A model generated the notes under the pieces. That model was not told the DNA's origin, made no database searches, and saw only the letters and a list, made by a program, of their open reading frames with translations. Below are positions 16,613 to 26,247 of a stretch of DNA of 64,000 bases, in pieces; within the stretch, counting starts at the first letter, position 1, and every line of letters begins with the position of its first letter. Origin of the DNA: Anaerolineales bacterium UBA3499. GTDB lineage: Bacteria; Chloroflexota; Anaerolineae; Anaerolineales; UBA11657. The stretch is taken from positions 1-64,000 of the forward strand of contig DFQC01000033.1 of assembly GCA_002377585.1 (NCBI GenBank), in the 5' to 3' direction. Position numbers and translations under genes: made by a program.

Positions 16613-17706
16613 GAGCCAATATTATCCTCAAAGGCCCTCTTCCAAGAACCGAATTTGCCAGCAATAATCGCATCGCGCATGTCCTGCATCATATCATGCA
16701 GCATATGCAAATTGTGGATAGTCAGCAAAGTAGCTCCTAGTATTTCCTTGGCTTTACATAGATGTCGCACATATGATCTACTAAAGTTAGCGCAACAATA
16801 ACAACTACAATCTATATCGACTGGTCTAGTATCATTAGCATATATAGCTTGCTTCATGTTCATTTGCCTGCTACGAGTCATGGCAGCCGAATTACGAGCC
16901 AGTCTAGTGGGTAGGACGCAATCAAACATATCCACTCCATTGGAAACAGCAGAAACTAATTCAGCAGGAGATCCAACCCCCATAAGATACCTTGGTTTTC
17001 CCACAGGTAGTATGTCAGCAACCAATCTAGTCATTAATTGAAGCTCACGCTTCGATTCTCCGACAGATAAACCACCGATAGCATTACCTGGCAAGTCAAG
17101 TTCCGCAATGAACCTCGCTGATTCAGCACGTAAATCCGGGAATACACCTCCTTGAACAATACCAAACAAAGCCTGATCGGTGTTTATATGTGCATCTTTG
17201 CATCGAAGCACCCAATCATGGGTGCGCACCATTGCCTTTTCATTTGTCTCACGATCGTATGGCTCTGGGCATTGATCGAATGCCATAATAATATCAGCAC
17301 CGAGTCTGTGCTGTATATCGATTGCTACTTCCGGAGTAAATCTATGAGTTGAACCATCTATATGGGATTTAAATGTAACACCTTCATCGTCAATATCATT
17401 CTTCTGGCTCAGAGAAAAAACTTGAAAGCCTCCTGAATCCGTAAGGATAGGACCAGACCAATTCATAAAGTTATGTAACCCACCCTGGTCGCGAATTGTT
17501 TGATCGCCTGGTCTGAGAAAAAGATGATAAGTGTTTGCAAGCACAAGTGATGTGCCGACCGATAACAATTGGGCCGGTGTCACAGCCTTAACTGAACCCT
17601 GAGTACCCACTGGAGCAAACACAGGAGTGTGTATAGTCCCATGAGGAGTATTCAACAAACCTGCTCTTGCCCGATTTTCGGTAGCCAACAATTTGAACTC
17701 AAACAT
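16609..17706 (-). CDS. tgt: Queuine tRNA-ribosyltransferase (tRNA-guanine transglycosylase)
   Basis: Exchanges guanine-34 for preQ1 in GUN anticodon tRNAs. TDSGGFQVFSL holds the general-base Asp region, and MFDCVLPTRLAR contains the nucleophilic Asp. The zinc site is CSCYCC plus the His of LTIHN. Length (365) is that of a bacterial Tgt. It is the upstream partner of the UppP fusion through a 4-base overlap. No other queuosine genes (queA, queC-G) are in the window, so preQ1 must be made or imported elsewhere. Confidence 0.95.
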   Translation of the reverse strand: MFEFKLLATENRARAGLLNTPHGTIHTPVFAPVGTQGSVKAVTPAQLLSVGTSLVLANTYHLFLRPGDQTIRDQGGLHNFMNWSGPILTDSGGFQVFSLSQKNDIDDEGVTFKSHIDGSTHRFTPEVAIDIQHRLGADIIMAFDQCPEPYDRETNEKAMVRTHDWVLRCKDAHINTDQALFGIVQGGVFPDLRAESARFIAELDLPGNAIGGLSVGESKRELQLMTRLVADILPVGKPRYLMGVGSPAELVSAVSNGVDMFDCVLPTRLARNSAAMTRSRQMNMKQAIYANDTRPVDIDCSCYCCANFSRSYVRHLCKAKEILGATLLTIHNLHMLHDMMQDMRDAIIAGKFGSWKRAFEDNIGS

Positions 17707-17770
17707 ATTCCAACGAATTATACCTTCGAGAAGTTAGGAGTGGTTAAAAGTGTTGTAATACAAATACTTG

Positions 17771-17799
17771 TTGCTGGTGAATCTATCCAATGATAAAAT
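17771..17799 (+). promoter_or_regulatory. Promoter of the aldehyde ferredoxin oxidoreductase gene
   Basis: TTGCTG at 17771-17776, 17 bases, then TAAAAT at 17794-17799 preceded by TGA, which makes an extended -10. The leader would be about 27 bases; no clear SD precedes the ATG at 17833. Confidence 0.55.
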
Positions 17800-17832
17800 T
17801 CCATATCGATACTACATTAAACATGAACACAT

Positions 17833-19728
17833 ATGTCTTTTGGATATCACAGACGAATACTACACGTTAACCTGACAGACGGCATCTTGTTCGAAGAGCG
17901 ACCTGAAGATAGTTTCTACAGAAAATATTTGGGTGGTTCAGCTATGGGCATGTATTACATCCTAAATGGAATGTCGCCTGGTGCCGACCCTTTAGGCCCA
18001 GAAAACATCTTGACTTTTATGTTATCTGTTTTAACTGGAGCGCCAATATCGGGACAAAGCCGTCTCACAGCAAATGCCAAATCACCTCTTGTTGACGGTA
18101 TAGGAGATTCACAATCGGGCGGATTCTTTCCAGCTGAACTTAAGTTTGCAGGTTATGACGGCATTGTAGTGAAAGGAAGGTCTGAGAAACCAGTATATTT
18201 ATGGATAAAAGATGGTGTAGTAGAGTTACGGAACGCAACACACCTTTGGGGTAAATCAACCGGTGATGTAGATGATATTCTAAAAAACGAACTATCTGAC
18301 AAAAAGATTGAAGTAATGCAATGTGGGCCTGCTGGAGAAAAATTATCTTATCTTGGAGCCATCATAAACATGGCCAATCGTGCTAATGGGCGCACTGGTC
18401 TCGGTGCTGTAATGGGCTCTAAACACCTCAAAGCTATAGTGGTTCGGGGAACATCAAAAAAACTACCTGTTGCATCACCAAACCAACTGAACAATTTTGC
18501 CCGCGGCGGAGTCGCTGATTTCAATAACAATGCATCGATGATAGGGTTGAGAAAAGACGGTACTGCTGGTGTCACGTCACGCCAACATGCTGATGGAGGT
18601 CTGCCTACATACAATTTTAACGCTGGTCAATTTGCTGCTAGCGACTCAATTAGCGGAGAAACCATGACGGACACTATTCTTACCGGACGCGAGACATGTT
18701 ATGCATGTACTGTACGCTGCAAGCGCAGCGTAAAGACCACATACCAGGATGAAGAAGTTGACGAAAAGTATGGTGGTCCTGAATATGAAACTCTTGCTAC
18801 ATTTGGGTCTTACTGTGGTGTTAGTGATCTCAATGCTGTAGCAATGGCAAACCAAATATGCAATGAGTATGGGCTTGACACCATTGGAACCGGAGCAACT
18901 ATTGCATGGGCAATGGAATGTTTCGAGGCGGGTGTCTTTTCAACGCAAGATGTTGGTTTCCCAATACCAATGGGCAATGCTCAAGCTATGGTAAAACTAA
19001 CAAAATTACTAGCAGAGCGTATAGATTTTGGTGATGTTATAGCAGATGGGTCTCGTGCAGCAGCAGACCGTTTGGGCAAAGGCCACGAATTCCTAATAAC
19101 GGTCAAAGGATCTGAGACCCCGGCTCATATGCCTCAAGTGAAAAGGTCATTGGGTCTTATTTATGCGGTGAATCCATTTGGTGCTGATCACAACTCGTCC
19201 GAACATGATCCGGCTGTTGAAGATGATTACAAACACTATTCCGACCGGCTAGAAAGCATAGGTATTAGTGACAAATTGCCAACAAAATCATTAGAAATAG
19301 ATAAAGTGAGGTTTGCCTTAACTACTCAACACATGAACTCATTTCTCGATAGCGCTAATTTGTGTGTATTCGTCTGGGGATCGTCTTGGCAACTTTTCAG
19401 CCCAGAAGACTGTGTAAGATTAGTAAACACTATAACGGGATGGAACGACTTTACCATTGATGAAATGCTGCTAGTAGGTGAACGACGACTCAACATGCTA
19501 CGTGCTTTCAATGCTCGAGAAGGAATTGATCGCACAGCGGACAAGCTGCCACAGAAATTTTTCAAAACACTTCAGGGCGATGGACCCAGCGCAGGAATAG
19601 CACTAGACATTGAAGAAATAATGCAAGCCCAAGAATGGTATTATGAAATGAGCGGATGGAACATTGAATCTGGTAACCCTACCAATAGCACTCTGAAAAG
19701 ATTAGGTCTTGAATGGATTGAGTTATGA
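17833..19728 (+). CDS. Aldehyde ferredoxin oxidoreductase family (tungsten/molybdenum) enzyme
   Basis: Tungstopterin oxidoreductase that oxidises aldehydes to carboxylic acids with ferredoxin as electron acceptor. The [4Fe-4S] ligands appear as C289, C292 and C296 (CYACTVRC) plus C511, close to C288, C291, C295 and C494 of Pyrococcus AOR. The N-terminal FN-domain begins GYHRRILHVNLTDG, and the pterin-binding GRTGLGAVMGSK lies near residue 186. At 631 residues it is full length. Preference for W over Mo and the aldehyde substrate cannot be read here. No dedicated ferredoxin or moaD neighbour is visible. It would feed the same ferredoxin pool as the 2-oxoacid oxidoreductase at 28.7 kb. Confidence 0.92.
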   Translation: MSFGYHRRILHVNLTDGILFEERPEDSFYRKYLGGSAMGMYYILNGMSPGADPLGPENILTFMLSVLTGAPISGQSRLTANAKSPLVDGIGDSQSGGFFPAELKFAGYDGIVVKGRSEKPVYLWIKDGVVELRNATHLWGKSTGDVDDILKNELSDKKIEVMQCGPAGEKLSYLGAIINMANRANGRTGLGAVMGSKHLKAIVVRGTSKKLPVASPNQLNNFARGGVADFNNNASMIGLRKDGTAGVTSRQHADGGLPTYNFNAGQFAASDSISGETMTDTILTGRETCYACTVRCKRSVKTTYQDEEVDEKYGGPEYETLATFGSYCGVSDLNAVAMANQICNEYGLDTIGTGATIAWAMECFEAGVFSTQDVGFPIPMGNAQAMVKLTKLLAERIDFGDVIADGSRAAADRLGKGHEFLITVKGSETPAHMPQVKRSLGLIYAVNPFGADHNSSEHDPAVEDDYKHYSDRLESIGISDKLPTKSLEIDKVRFALTTQHMNSFLDSANLCVFVWGSSWQLFSPEDCVRLVNTITGWNDFTIDEMLLVGERRLNMLRAFNAREGIDRTADKLPQKFFKTLQGDGPSAGIALDIEEIMQAQEWYYEMSGWNIESGNPTNSTLKRLGLEWIEL

Positions 19729-19785
19729 CTACAATCAACAGATTAGTTAGACTTAATATATGTAGGGCGTTTGGACAACACATGT

Positions 19786-21075
19786 ATGAAAACTGACCAA
19801 TACACAGCCAAGGACTTTAGTTTTCGTGAAGCCTGTCCTGAAATACCTAATACTACTTATTTAACACACAAGATACACTCCTACCCTGCAAAATTTATTC
19901 CACACATACCACGCTGGTTTCTAAAAGAATACGGAAGACCAGGCGACACAATACTTGACCCTTTTTGTGGGTCAGGCACCGCACTAGTTGAGGCAAACCT
20001 GCTAGGGATTAATGCTCTCGGCATTGACATCAACCCGCTTGCTCAAATGTTGTTGAAAGCCAAAACCGGAATCGTAGAAGACCACGATAACTTCTCTTCA
20101 CAATGCTTGGATATTGTCGAAAAAGCACACAATTACCCGGCTAATTATGTCCCTGATTTACCTAACTTAGAGACGTGGTTTCTGCCACAAGCTCGTCAAG
20201 AGCTTGCTCAAATATTCGGGTATCTTTTGGAAAACCCGGATCGACTTCCTGATAGAGTTATCAACTTTATGTTAGTATGCGCATCTTCTATAGTAAGAAA
20301 AGTATGTAATGCTGATCCACAAATCAGTAAGCCTTTCATATCAAAACGAATGCGCGCTCTGTTAAAAGAAAATGCAGTAGAGCAAAGAGCTCTACTGCAA
20401 CTTAAAATTAACACTAAGCTTTTTCTTGATAGAAAAATTAAGTATATGCGTACTATCGCTAATTTAGGCGAAATATGGGGATATTTGCCTACCAGTGAAA
20501 TGGTAATTAATACTGATGCAAGAACGCTGAGAAATATTGATGACCAATCAATAGACTCAATAATAACCTCGCCACCATATGCTAACGCACAAGAATACTT
20601 TCGCTCAATCAAAATGGAGTTATATTGGCTTAATTTGCTAGATGGAGATCGCCTAAAACAACTCAACAAAGATATTGTAGGTACTGAGAGCCTACCAATT
20701 TCAGAGTGCAGAGACACGCCTAATTTTGGGATTGACAAATTGGACTTAGCACTCGAGAAGATACATCTAGTGGACCAGAAACGAGCACACATAGTACTTC
20801 GTTATTTCCAGGATATGCAGGCAAGCATTCAACAATGCTACAGAGTACTAAAGCCTGGAGCATACTTTGGTCTATTGGTAGGAGATAATGTAATCCGTAA
20901 AATTAAAATAAGTACTCACTCATTTCTTCAAGAAATTGCTGAGGCTACAGGTTTTAGTACCGAAATTGTAGGGTATGACCGTATAGTAGCACGTAGACTT
21001 GCGCCAAAACGCAATGTGTCTGCCGGGTTAATTGAAGTCGAATGGATGCTTATATTTCGAAAGCCGGGCTTATAA
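19786..21075 (+). CDS. DNA methyltransferase (N4-cytosine/N6-adenine), alpha-type motif order
   Basis: SAM-dependent DNA amino-methyltransferase. Motif I DPFCGSGT (about 58-65) is preceded by HSYPAKF, and the catalytic motif IV SPPY is at about 262-265. The roughly 200 residues between them may be the target-recognition region, which gives the alpha-group order I-TRD-IV. A later LKPGAYFGLLVGD strand belongs to the Rossmann fold. No restriction endonuclease or specificity subunit lies beside it, so it looks like an orphan methyltransferase. Start: ATG at 19786 is used, though a TTG at 19771 with AGGG four bases before it would add five residues. The recognition sequence is unknown. Confidence 0.85.
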   Translation: MKTDQYTAKDFSFREACPEIPNTTYLTHKIHSYPAKFIPHIPRWFLKEYGRPGDTILDPFCGSGTALVEANLLGINALGIDINPLAQMLLKAKTGIVEDHDNFSSQCLDIVEKAHNYPANYVPDLPNLETWFLPQARQELAQIFGYLLENPDRLPDRVINFMLVCASSIVRKVCNADPQISKPFISKRMRALLKENAVEQRALLQLKINTKLFLDRKIKYMRTIANLGEIWGYLPTSEMVINTDARTLRNIDDQSIDSIITSPPYANAQEYFRSIKMELYWLNLLDGDRLKQLNKDIVGTESLPISECRDTPNFGIDKLDLALEKIHLVDQKRAHIVLRYFQDMQASIQQCYRVLKPGAYFGLLVGDNVIRKIKISTHSFLQEIAEATGFSTEIVGYDRIVARRLAPKRNVSAGLIEVEWMLIFRKPGL

Positions 21076-21096
21076 ACGTATTATACGTGCACATAA

Positions 21097-22209
21097 TCAT
21101 ACATACACCCTAGGCACTCTACTCCCTATAGACGAAACTACATCATAGTTTATTGTATTCCATCCTAGAGCAACTTCTTCTGCTGATATACGATCCATTC
21201 CCTGACAACCTATTATGACAACTTCATCACCAACCGCTGCACCAGGAACACTATCTAATCGAACCATAAATTGGTCCATGCACACAGCGCCAACCACCGA
21301 CACTCTCTTTCCTCTAACCAACACTGTTTTTTCACCATATGGTCTGTATCCATCAGCATAACCTGTAGGTACAGTGCCAATAATTTCTGGCCCACTAGTT
21401 ATATATTTGTGGCCATAACTAATGCCTATACCTTTAGGTACATGTTTCACTTGGCTCAACTGCGTTTTCCACGTCAGTGCTGGCCGTAAATCGTCAGGAC
21501 ACTGACAATCCTCAGACGGATCTAGTCCATACATTGCAATCCCTAGCCTAATCATATTCCACTTTGGGTCCAGTCTGTTTATTATTGCAGCCGAATTTTC
21601 TGAGTGCACAAGACTAGGACATATCCCAGCTTGTCTAAGTAGTCCAACCACATTGCAAAACCGGTTATTCTGCTCCATTGTAGGAGCAATATCAGCTTCA
21701 TGTGCACGAGCATAATGTGTTGAAATACCCTCAAACAGCAAGCTTTGAGTACCATTTAAGTATCTAGCAACATCAAGTGCATCCCTATAATAAACGCCTA
21801 TACGACCCATCCCAGTGTCCACCTTTAAATGGATGCGTGCGGGCATATCTATTTTCTGAGCGATTACATCGACGTCTTTTAGATGCTCAATATCCCAAGC
21901 TGCCATTGATATATTGTTGACAATCAACTCCTCTATGACAGATAGAGGAGTAAACCCTAGCACAAGTATTGGACATTGTATACCAGCACGACGCAATTCA
22001 AGCGCCTCGTCTGCACGAGCTACACCACACCAACCAGCACCTGCTCGTAAAGCGGTTTCTAAAACCGGTAGAGCACCATGTCCATATGCATTTGCCTTCA
22101 CTATGACCATGAGATTCGCGTCAGAATTGTCAGAAAAATAACGAACGTTATTCTTGATTGCTTCCAGTTCTATTTCGACCCAAGTAGAGTGTGGCATCTG
22201 TGTATTCAT
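21097..22209 (-). CDS. alr: Alanine racemase
   Basis: PLP enzyme making D-alanine for peptidoglycan. VKANAYGHG contains the PLP-binding Lys, ISYGHKY the catalytic Tyr, and VDTGMGRIG, HSENSAA and GYADGYRP are family segments. The frame extends 54 residues further upstream, but those have no family similarity. Met at 22209 places STWVEIELEAIKNN at the usual distance from the start. ATGs at 22224 and 22197 are alternatives. A perfect SD (AAGGAGGT) lies oddly far upstream (see separate entry). It is a further sign that this organism builds peptidoglycan. Confidence 0.92.
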   Translation of the reverse strand: MNTQMPHSTWVEIELEAIKNNVRYFSDNSDANLMVIVKANAYGHGALPVLETALRAGAGWCGVARADEALELRRAGIQCPILVLGFTPLSVIEELIVNNISMAAWDIEHLKDVDVIAQKIDMPARIHLKVDTGMGRIGVYYRDALDVARYLNGTQSLLFEGISTHYARAHEADIAPTMEQNNRFCNVVGLLRQAGICPSLVHSENSAAIINRLDPKWNMIRLGIAMYGLDPSEDCQCPDDLRPALTWKTQLSQVKHVPKGIGISYGHKYITSGPEIIGTVPTGYADGYRPYGEKTVLVRGKRVSVVGAVCMDQFMVRLDSVPGAAVGDEVVIIGCQGMDRISAEEVALGWNTINYDVVSSIGSRVPRVYV

Positions 22210-22248
22210 ATACAAAGTATACATGAGACAATACGGTGTCCACAGCTC

Positions 22249-22256
22249 ACCTCCTT
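22249..22256 (-). promoter_or_regulatory. Strong Shine-Dalgarno sequence misplaced relative to alr starts
   Basis: On the minus strand AAGGAGGT at 22256-22249 matches the anti-SD perfectly. The nearest in-frame ATG of alr (22224) is 24 bases further on. The only in-frame near-start at normal spacing is CTG at 22245, four bases away. Either a CTG start or a short leader frame could use it. Confidence 0.4.
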
Positions 22257-22455
22257 GCCTTATAAATACAAAACCGCGATAATGAAGTTGCTTACTGTTG
22301 TTTAACAGCTTTAGACATTTGTATATAGCAATGATCAACAACATTGTATTCTCTACGATTTCTGCCAGCACTTACTCTTTTGATTCAGACAAAGGGTTCC
22401 AATGATTAATTTTGTATATCAAATCCGAATATTCCCAGGTGCAAACAAATAGATA

Positions 22456-23943
22456 ATGAGCTACGAGGCGATAATAGGGCTTGAGGCACATGTCGAATTA
22501 AATACAACCTCCAAAATGTTCTGCAGTTGCAGAGTTGTGGATTCAACAACGTCTGAACCAAACTGCTATGTGTGTCCAGTGTGCGCCGGAATGCCGGGAG
22601 CTCTTCCATCGATAAACGAACGAGCCGTAGAAATAGGAATCCTTGTGTCTTTGGCTCTAAACTGCGAGATTGAAGAGGTTAGTGTGTTTGCTCGTAAGAA
22701 TTATTTCTATCCTGATTTACCCAAAGGGTATCAAATATCACAATATGAGAAGCCACTAGCTACTAACGGATACATCAACATTGGCGACGGCCATAAAGCC
22801 TCGAAAATCCGTATCCGCAGAGTTCATCTAGAGGAAGATACTGGAAAACTAGTGCACACCAATGACAGTGGAAAGCCAAGGGGTATTTCTCTCATAGACT
22901 TAAATCGCGCTGGAGTCCCACTTTTGGAAATAGTCAGTGAGCCTGACATACGATCACCACTTGAAGCAGTTAATTATGCTAAAGAATTACATTCGGTCTT
23001 GACTTATCTAGACGTAAATAGTGGGGACATGGAAAAAGGTGTTCTAAGATTCGAGGCAAATGTATCTGTTAGATTAACTGGCAACAAGCATTTAAATACA
23101 CGCAGAGAAATAAAAAACCTTAATTCGTTCAAAGCGCTGCAACGCAGCATAGAATATGAAATAGAGCAACAAGTCACAGCTTATAAATCAAACCAAATAA
23201 TTTTACAAGAGACCTTAGGTTGGGATGAATCTAATGGCAAAACTATATTCCAAAGAAGTAAAGAACATAGTCACGATTACCGTTATTTTCCTGAGCCGGA
23301 TTTGCCTCCTCTTACTATTCATGATGACTGGAAAAACAGCATACTCTCAACCATGCCTCAGTTACCTCACACGAAAAGGGCTCATTTTTTATCATTAGGA
23401 TTGACTAATTACGATGCTCGTGTGCTAGCTTCCCAACGCAAAATAGCTGAATATTTTGAACTTGCAGTAAAATTAGGTTCTGACAAAAATCCACCAGTGT
23501 TACCCAAGCCGATAGCGAATTGGATTACTACTCATTTGTTCAGTATCATTAACGAGGCTGGTAAGTCAATAGACCAAATTGATCTTCCACCAACTCATCT
23601 GGTTAACCTAATAGACCTAGTACACTCTGGTAGAACAAACGCAAGCAGCGGTAAACTAGTACTCCGTGAGATGTGCAAAACAGGTGATCCACCTAAAATT
23701 ATTGTAGCGCAACTTGGACTCGAGCAAACCAATGATCAGGTCACTATAACAAAGACTGTGAATCAAGTGTTAGACAACAGTCCAGATCAAGTGACAGATT
23801 TGCTTGATGGTAAGGATTCGCTATTTAATTGGTTTTTTGGTCAAGTAATGCAAACCATGGACGGTAAAAGTAACCCTGATTTAGTACGCACTGCTTTACA
23901 GGACGCTATAAAAAAAGCGTCATACAACAGAGGAAAAGAATGA
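22456..23943 (+). CDS. gatB: Aspartyl/glutamyl-tRNA amidotransferase subunit B
   Basis: B subunit of GatCAB, which converts Glu-tRNA-Gln and/or Asp-tRNA-Asn to the amidated forms. The family opening YEAIIGLEAHVELNT is present. The zinc site CSCRVV...CYVCPVC follows, and DLPKGYQISQ and the kinase-like core extend to about residue 290. Then comes the helical YqeY-like tail. The catalytic gatA and gatC are not in the window, so the operon is split. No SD is evident. Its stop overlaps the following methyltransferase start by four bases (ATGA). Confidence 0.96.
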   Translation: MSYEAIIGLEAHVELNTTSKMFCSCRVVDSTTSEPNCYVCPVCAGMPGALPSINERAVEIGILVSLALNCEIEEVSVFARKNYFYPDLPKGYQISQYEKPLATNGYINIGDGHKASKIRIRRVHLEEDTGKLVHTNDSGKPRGISLIDLNRAGVPLLEIVSEPDIRSPLEAVNYAKELHSVLTYLDVNSGDMEKGVLRFEANVSVRLTGNKHLNTRREIKNLNSFKALQRSIEYEIEQQVTAYKSNQIILQETLGWDESNGKTIFQRSKEHSHDYRYFPEPDLPPLTIHDDWKNSILSTMPQLPHTKRAHFLSLGLTNYDARVLASQRKIAEYFELAVKLGSDKNPPVLPKPIANWITTHLFSIINEAGKSIDQIDLPPTHLVNLIDLVHSGRTNASSGKLVLREMCKTGDPPKIIVAQLGLEQTNDQVTITKTVNQVLDNSPDQVTDLLDGKDSLFNWFFGQVMQTMDGKSNPDLVRTALQDAIKKASYNRGKE

Positions 23944-24863
23944 TCCCCGACGGCAGCAGACCCATATGTGACTACGAAGATTCTAAATACCAAACTGAGT
24001 TCTGGGATCAAGGTAATCGCCAATACGAAGATCGTGTGGAAAGAGTTGCCCTAAGACACTTGCTTCCAAAAAGCGGAAGCCGATGCCTTGAGATTGGCGC
24101 AGGAGCTGGTCGTTTAACAAGAGAACTTGATGTCTTTGACAACATTGTAATACTCGACTACTCTGTGACTCAATTACAACAAGCCCAATTACGACTAGGA
24201 AGAGAGTCTCGATATACATATGTTGCAGCTGATGCGTACAAACTGCCCTTTGTAACCGGTGCTTTTGATGCCGCTCTGATGGTCCGCGTAATTCACCACC
24301 TAGCTGATGCTGAATCAGTTTTGTCAAGTATACATAACGCACTGCAACCTAGTGGAACTCTTATACTTGAGTTTGCAAATAAAAGAAACTTAAAAGCTAT
24401 TCTGCGGTATTTTCTCGGTGTCCAAAATTGGAATCCTTTTAATTACGAGACCGTCGAATACAACAGGCTGAATTACAATTTCCATCCCACTACCATCACA
24501 GGATGGCTTAAGAATTCCGGATTTGTTGTTGATCAGAAACGCTCTGTCTCGCACTTTCGATGGAATATAATAAAACGAGCAATACCTACTGATGTTCTGG
24601 TAGCATTAGACAGCTTACTGCAATTGACCGGACAGCTATGGCAATTGACTCCAAGTGTAATGTTGACTGCCCATTCAAGCGCTACTGGACCAACATCAGA
24701 GTCACACTTATTATTCAAATGTCCCAATTGTAATTCCAATAAACTTGAGCATGCTTCCAATTATCTAATGTGTCCAAACTGTGGACGAATCTGTGTAATA
24801 AAAAACGGTATCTATGACTTCAAGAAACTCCATAAAGACAAGGGGGTAGACAACAATGGATGA
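23940..24863 (+). CDS. Class I SAM methyltransferase with C-terminal zinc ribbon
   Basis: Methyltransferase of unknown substrate. LEIGAGAGR (about 51-59) is the SAM-binding motif I, followed by ILDYS and ADAYKLPF. The C-terminus has two CPNC knuckles (about 260 and 280) and NGIYDF, a Trm112-like zinc ribbon that in RlmA/COQ5-like proteins often sits at the N-terminus or on a separate chain. Start overlaps gatB, and the end overlaps the phosphoribosyltransferase by eight bases, so the three genes are probably translated together. RNA or quinone-type substrates are both possible. Confidence 0.82.
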   Translation: MIPDGSRPICDYEDSKYQTEFWDQGNRQYEDRVERVALRHLLPKSGSRCLEIGAGAGRLTRELDVFDNIVILDYSVTQLQQAQLRLGRESRYTYVAADAYKLPFVTGAFDAALMVRVIHHLADAESVLSSIHNALQPSGTLILEFANKRNLKAILRYFLGVQNWNPFNYETVEYNRLNYNFHPTTITGWLKNSGFVVDQKRSVSHFRWNIIKRAIPTDVLVALDSLLQLTGQLWQLTPSVMLTAHSSATGPTSESHLLFKCPNCNSNKLEHASNYLMCPNCGRICVIKNGIYDFKKLHKDKGVDNNG

Positions 24864-25407
24864 TTACGACAAAACTTACGCTGTTAACATCGCGGGAATA
24901 CACCGATCATTACCTGTTTTAGAACTCAAGCCCGGCTTGCGAATAGCTGTATTAAATATACTTGGTGATACTGAGCTGGTGCAAGCTGCCTCAAAAGCAT
25001 TATCTGACATGCTTGAGAGCCTTGAATATTCCGTGCTTGTAACTGCTGAAGCCAAAAGCATACCCTTGGCTCATGCTGTATCGGTGGTATCAAAAAAACC
25101 GTATGTAGTGCTGCGCAAAACACATAAACCCTACATGGGAGAAGCGCTATGTGCCGAAACACTGTCAATCACTACCGGCAAGCCACAAATGTTATATTTA
25201 GATGAAAAAGACCGCAGCTTGATATCTGAAACCAATGTAGTATTGTTAGATGACGTGATTAGTACGGGCTCGACTCTAGAAGGTATGCGCTTATTGATGG
25301 AACAGGCACATGCTAAAATCGTAGGCGAGTCAGCTATATTGACAGAGGGTGACCAGAATCAATGGAAAAACATTTATGCCCTTGGGCACTTACCTATTTT
25401 TAGCTAA
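24856..25407 (+). CDS. Purine (adenine/xanthine-like) phosphoribosyltransferase
   Basis: Type I phosphoribosyltransferase of the Apt/Xpt group, attaching PRPP to a purine base. The PRPP-binding motif VVLLDDVISTGSTL is at about 128-141, and SIPLAHAVS and YVVLRKTHKPYMG are typical neighbours. AAGGGGG lies about ten bases before the ATG at 24856. Adenine is the most likely base because of overall resemblance to Apt, but xanthine or guanine cannot be excluded. It ends tail to tail with nth. Confidence 0.83.
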   Translation: MDDYDKTYAVNIAGIHRSLPVLELKPGLRIAVLNILGDTELVQAASKALSDMLESLEYSVLVTAEAKSIPLAHAVSVVSKKPYVVLRKTHKPYMGEALCAETLSITTGKPQMLYLDEKDRSLISETNVVLLDDVISTGSTLEGMRLLMEQAHAKIVGESAILTEGDQNQWKNIYALGHLPIFS

Positions 25408-25422
25408 GATTTATATTCAAGA

Positions 25423-26100
25423 CTAACTATTATCTTTCCAGTAACTACAATGTTTTCTAACAGGGCATGTTGGACATTCTGGTTTACGAGCATGACATAC
25501 TTCTCTTCCTAGTCTAATAATGTTAAGATGCACGTCATAATAATGTTGCTCTAAAAACACCTTTTCCAGATGCGTATGTGCAGCTTCAACCCCCATCCGC
25601 TCTGGCAACAACCCTAGCCTTCCTGACACTCTATATACATGTGTATCCACTGGTAATGCATACTGATCTAAGCTAAATAAAAGGACAATAGCAGCCGTTT
25701 TGGGACCGACACCTTTAAACCTTGTGAGCCAAGATTTGGAATCTTCTACAGACATGTCAGCCAAAAAGTCGATTGACAATTCACCACACTCGTTAGTAAT
25801 CTGAGAAAGGACCTTCTGGATTCGCGGCCCTTTCTGATTAGCCAATCCCGCAATTCGTATTGCTTCTATCACCTTATCTTGAGGTGCATCGCGCACAGAC
25901 TCCCAGTCAGGGAAAGACTTTGTAAGGCTATCAAAAGCACGATCACGATTAACATCGTTTGTATTCTGAGACAGTATGGTTGACACGAGTTCATCTAAAG
26001 GTGGTAACGGATTCCTCCAAACTGGCTGTCCATAATTATCCAATAAAGTAGTACGAATCTGTAAAGCTTTGTTCATTAACTCGTCTGTAGCCATGAACAC
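25423..26100 (-). CDS. nth: Endonuclease III (base-excision repair glycosylase/AP lyase)
   Basis: Removes oxidised pyrimidines and cleaves the AP site. The helix-hairpin-helix FKGVGPKTAAIV carries the catalytic Lys, and LPVDTHVYRVSGRLG carries the catalytic Asp. The [4Fe-4S] cluster ligands follow the C-x6-C-x2-C-x5-C pattern in the last 20 residues. Length (225) is normal. The neighbouring genes on either side are transcribed from the opposite strand. Confidence 0.95.
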   Translation of the reverse strand: MFMATDELMNKALQIRTTLLDNYGQPVWRNPLPPLDELVSTILSQNTNDVNRDRAFDSLTKSFPDWESVRDAPQDKVIEAIRIAGLANQKGPRIQKVLSQITNECGELSIDFLADMSVEDSKSWLTRFKGVGPKTAAIVLLFSLDQYALPVDTHVYRVSGRLGLLPERMGVEAAHTHLEKVFLEQHYYDVHLNIIRLGREVCHARKPECPTCPVRKHCSYWKDNS

Positions 26101-26247
26101 ATTATATCCTTGTACTCATATATCGTGCTAAACTTTTTATAAGATTGCATTATTGCAGTACAACATATGCTTTGTTTGGATACATGACGTAATCACATAC
26201 ATTGGATATACTACTAGTTGTAATTATTAGTAGGCAGGGAGATCACT

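Noticed and set aside
20208..20792. Minus-strand frame of 194 codons inside the DNA methyltransferase
   Set aside because: Shadow of a gene whose motifs I and IV lie on the plus strand in the same bases.
26101..26247. Possible T-box upstream of serS
   Set aside because: No GGGTGGNACCGCG core or terminator stem is present in this gap.
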